NCBI RefSeq assembly: GCF_000961885.1
Contig: NZ_JZKH01000142.1
Span: 1-13,690, forward strand
Length of the DNA: 13,690 bases
Reading direction: 5' to 3'
Source: Streptomyces rubellomurinus
GTDB lineage: Bacteria; Actinomycetota; Actinomycetes; Streptomycetales; Streptomycetaceae
Part shown: in pieces, positions 12,084-13,690 of the stretch
Numbering within the stretch: position 1 is the first letter of the stretch
Layout: each line of letters opens with the position of its first letter
The notes under the pieces: model-generated
The model's database searches: none
The model's input: the letters and a program-made list of their open reading frames with translations, nothing else
What the model was told of the DNA's origin: nothing
Translations under genes and position numbers: made by a program

Positions 12084-13517
12084 CTACGGCACCGCGGTGG
12101 TGTCCACCCAGCCCAGGTGGGTGGCGAGTTGGGTGCGGCGGGTCACGCCGAGCTTGCGGTAGGCGTTGGTGAGGTGGGTCTCCACGGTGCGCCGGGCCAG
12201 GCAGAGTTCGGCGCCGATCTCGGCGTTCGTCCGCCCCCGGACCGCCAGTTCGGTGATGCGCTGCTCGGACCGGGTCAGCTTGGCGCTGCCGGCCCGGTCC
12301 CGCTCGGTCCGGCGGCCGCTCCCGGCCCGCAGCGCCTCCTCGGCGGCCCGGACCAGGCGCCCGGTGGCCCGGGCCGGACCGGCGGTGGCCGGGGGCTCCG
12401 GCCGGGCGGCGGGGCCCGGGGCCGCCAGCCGCCGCGCCAGGGCCAGGGCCTCGCGCAGGTCGTCGCGGCCCTGGCGCTCGCTGCCGGCGGCGATCCGGGC
12501 GCGGCCGAGGTCGATCAGGGCCTCGACGAGTTCCACGGGTGCCGGCGCGGTCCGCAGCACGTCCACGGCCTCCTCCAGGGCCTCCAGCGCCCGGCGGCCG
12601 CCCGCGGCCGCGGCGCGGGCCCGCAGTGCCCGGCCGACGGCGCGGGCCGTTCCCCAGGTCCGGGCGTGGCCCAGCTCCTCCTCGGCGAGGCCCGCGGCCT
12701 GCGCGGGTCGGCCGAGCCTGACCAGGGCCAGGGCGGCGCCGGAGCGCCAGGGGGTGGCCGCGGGGCTGACGAAGGCGCGGGCGTCCTGGCCGGCGCCGCA
12801 GGCGAGGTGGTCGTCGAGCGCGGCCTGCCAGTGGCCCTCGGCGGCGTGCACCAGCCCACGGGCGTAAAGGAGTTCGTGTCGCGCCCCGGCGTCGTCGGCA
12901 CTGTCCTGGGCCCGGTCCTCGCCCGCTTCGGCGGTGGCCAGCAGCTGCCGGGCGGTGTCCCGGTGGCCGAGCTCGTGGTGCGCGAGCGCCACCGCCGCCA
13001 CCAGCCGGGGCAGCCGGACGCCCCGCCCGGCGCACGCGGCGAGCAGCGGGCCGTTCTCGGCGAGGACCTGGTGGAACTCCCCGCCCCGCAGGGCCGCTTC
13101 GGCCCGTACGCCGAGCAGGCGGCGCACTCCGGCGTCGGCCAGGTCCGGGAGGGCGGGCGGCGCGGGCAGGAAGCCCTCGGCCAGGGCCCGGGCGGCGTCC
13201 AGGCGGTCGGCCCACTGCAGCAGGGTGGCCGCGGATCCCAGCCAGCCGGTGCGCAGCCGGGGGTCCACGGGGGCCGTCAGCCGGGGCAGTACCCGCGCGA
13301 GGGCGTCGGCCGCCGACAACGTGCCGTTCCCGGCCTCGTGTTCGGTGACCAGCCCGCAGGCGAACGGCTCGATGGCGGCGGGGGCGGTGGCCGCCAGCTC
13401 GCGCATGCGGGCGGGCGAACCGCGCCATCCGGCCGAGTCGCGGCAGGCCAGGAAGGCGGCGGTGGCCTCCACCACGCGCTCGTGGACGGCGGCCGATCGG
13501 GGACTGGAGGGCATCAC
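12084..13517 (-). CDS. LuxR-family regulator (LAL-like C-terminal half)
   Basis: A 477-aa probable pathway-specific transcription regulator. Residues 414-468 form a LuxR-type helix-turn-helix ([21 protein letters not shown], followed by a recognition helix with RRTVETHL). The N-terminal 400 residues are Ala/Leu-rich helical repeats like the TPR region of LAL/MalT regulators, including the HLACG and [15 protein letters not shown] segments. No Walker A or B motif and no ATPase domain is present, although full LALs are near 900 aa; an in-frame TGA nine bases upstream of the GTG rules out simple extension. Start could be GTG 13517 or the adjacent ATG 13514; AGAGGTGA at 13524-13531 suits either. 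It sits upstream of, and co-oriented with, the biosynthetic genes, from which it is separated by a strong hairpin, so it may have its own transcript. Confidence 0.9.
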   Translation of the reverse strand: MMPSSPRSAAVHERVVEATAAFLACRDSAGWRGSPARMRELAATAPAAIEPFACGLVTEHEAGNGTLSAADALARVLPRLTAPVDPRLRTGWLGSAATLLQWADRLDAARALAEGFLPAPPALPDLADAGVRRLLGVRAEAALRGGEFHQVLAENGPLLAACAGRGVRLPRLVAAVALAHHELGHRDTARQLLATAEAGEDRAQDSADDAGARHELLYARGLVHAAEGHWQAALDDHLACGAGQDARAFVSPAATPWRSGAALALVRLGRPAQAAGLAEEELGHARTWGTARAVGRALRARAAAAGGRRALEALEEAVDVLRTAPAPVELVEALIDLGRARIAAGSERQGRDDLREALALARRLAAPGPAARPEPPATAGPARATGRLVRAAEEALRAGSGRRTERDRAGSAKLTRSEQRITELAVRGRTNAEIGAELCLARRTVETHLTNAYRKLGVTRRTQLATHLGWVDTTAVP

Positions 13518-13690
13518 GGTGTCTCACCTCTGATTCGGGGAGGGTGGTTCAGGACGGGCGGGTGGCGCCGCGCTCGGCGCGGCGGCGCGGCGCATCGCCC
13601 GTCCGGGCGGCGGCGGGAAGGCGGACCGGCCGGGAGCTCGACTCGGCGGTCCGGCAGCCGGGTTGACGGCCCGGCCGGGCGGCGGGGGCC
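13518..13690. other. Region upstream of the LuxR-type gene
   Basis: 173 bp to the right edge with no ORF that I can support on either strand. It contains the regulator's Shine-Dalgarno (AGAGGTGA, 13524-13531) and a long compound hairpin (13552-13604). The regulator's promoter is expected here, but I see no convincing -10/-35 pair. A gene beyond the right edge could begin or end here. Confidence 0.5.
13552..13604. terminator. Compound hairpin upstream of the LuxR-type gene
   Basis: Outer arms GGACGGGCG (13552-13560) and CGCCCGTCC (13596-13604) enclose inner arms GCGCCGCGC (13565-13573) and GCGCGGCGC (13585-13593), with an 11-nt loop and a small internal bulge: 18 paired bases in total. It could terminate a transcript entering from the right, or be a dyad control site 35 bp upstream of the regulator start. 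Very high GC makes such pairing more likely by chance, but two nested 9-bp perfect arms are still notable. Confidence 0.4.

Noticed and set aside
11926..13527. N-terminal extension of the MbtH protein into a 604-codon frame
   Set aside because: The upstream part is an out-of-frame shadow of the LuxR gene; MbtH proteins are about 70 aa and the start at 11925 has a strong Shine-Dalgarno.
13663..13668. TTGACG on the plus strand as a -35 box of a divergent promoter
   Set aside because: The matching -10 would fall at or beyond the window edge, so it cannot be judged.

Overview
The window looks like part of a nonribosomal peptide (NRPS) biosynthetic gene cluster from a high-GC actinomycete, most likely Streptomyces, Kitasatospora or a close relative. 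The support is near-universal G/C at third codon positions, ATGA-type coupled gene starts, an MbtH protein, a LuxR regulator with an LAL-type C-terminal half, and the A-domain signatures. Every gene I accept is on the minus strand, so transcription runs from right to left.

Layout in transcription order: a LuxR-family regulator (13517-12084); a 158-bp structured spacer; an MbtH-like protein (11925-11713); a DDAH/arginine-dihydrolase-type amidine hydrolase (11687-10845); a SyrP-like Fe(II)/2-oxoglutarate hydroxylase (10848-9838); a free-standing A-PCP NRPS with a near-glutamine code (9845-8052); a type II thioesterase (8055-7246); a 109-bp spacer with a hairpin; an A-nMT-PCP NRPS with a glycine code and an embedded N-methyltransferase (7136-3924); and a C-A-PCP-C... 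NRPS with a serine code that runs off the left edge (3927-<1). From mbtH leftward the genes overlap by 4-8 bp or are separated by 25 or 109 bp, which fits one operon.

My reading of the logic has two parts. MbtH, hydroxylase, A(Gln)-PCP and TE form a cassette that could load glutamine, hydroxylate it on the carrier protein and release or hand over beta-hydroxyglutamine, much as MbtH-A-PCP/oxygenase/TE cassettes make beta-hydroxy amino acids for nikkomycin. The assembly line proper appears to start with glycine, N-methylated to sarcosine, followed by serine and at least one more residue coded outside the window. The amidine hydrolase belongs to arginine metabolism rather than to NRPS tailoring, and its place in the operon is the least explained part. 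No transporter, epimerase or terminal TE domain is in the window. A sharp change in codon usage near position 198, inside the last C domain, suggests a recombination junction.

Stretches without genes are short (25, 109, 158 and 173 bp); three of them contain strong inverted repeats. I recognise no known cluster with this arrangement, but I could not search databases.
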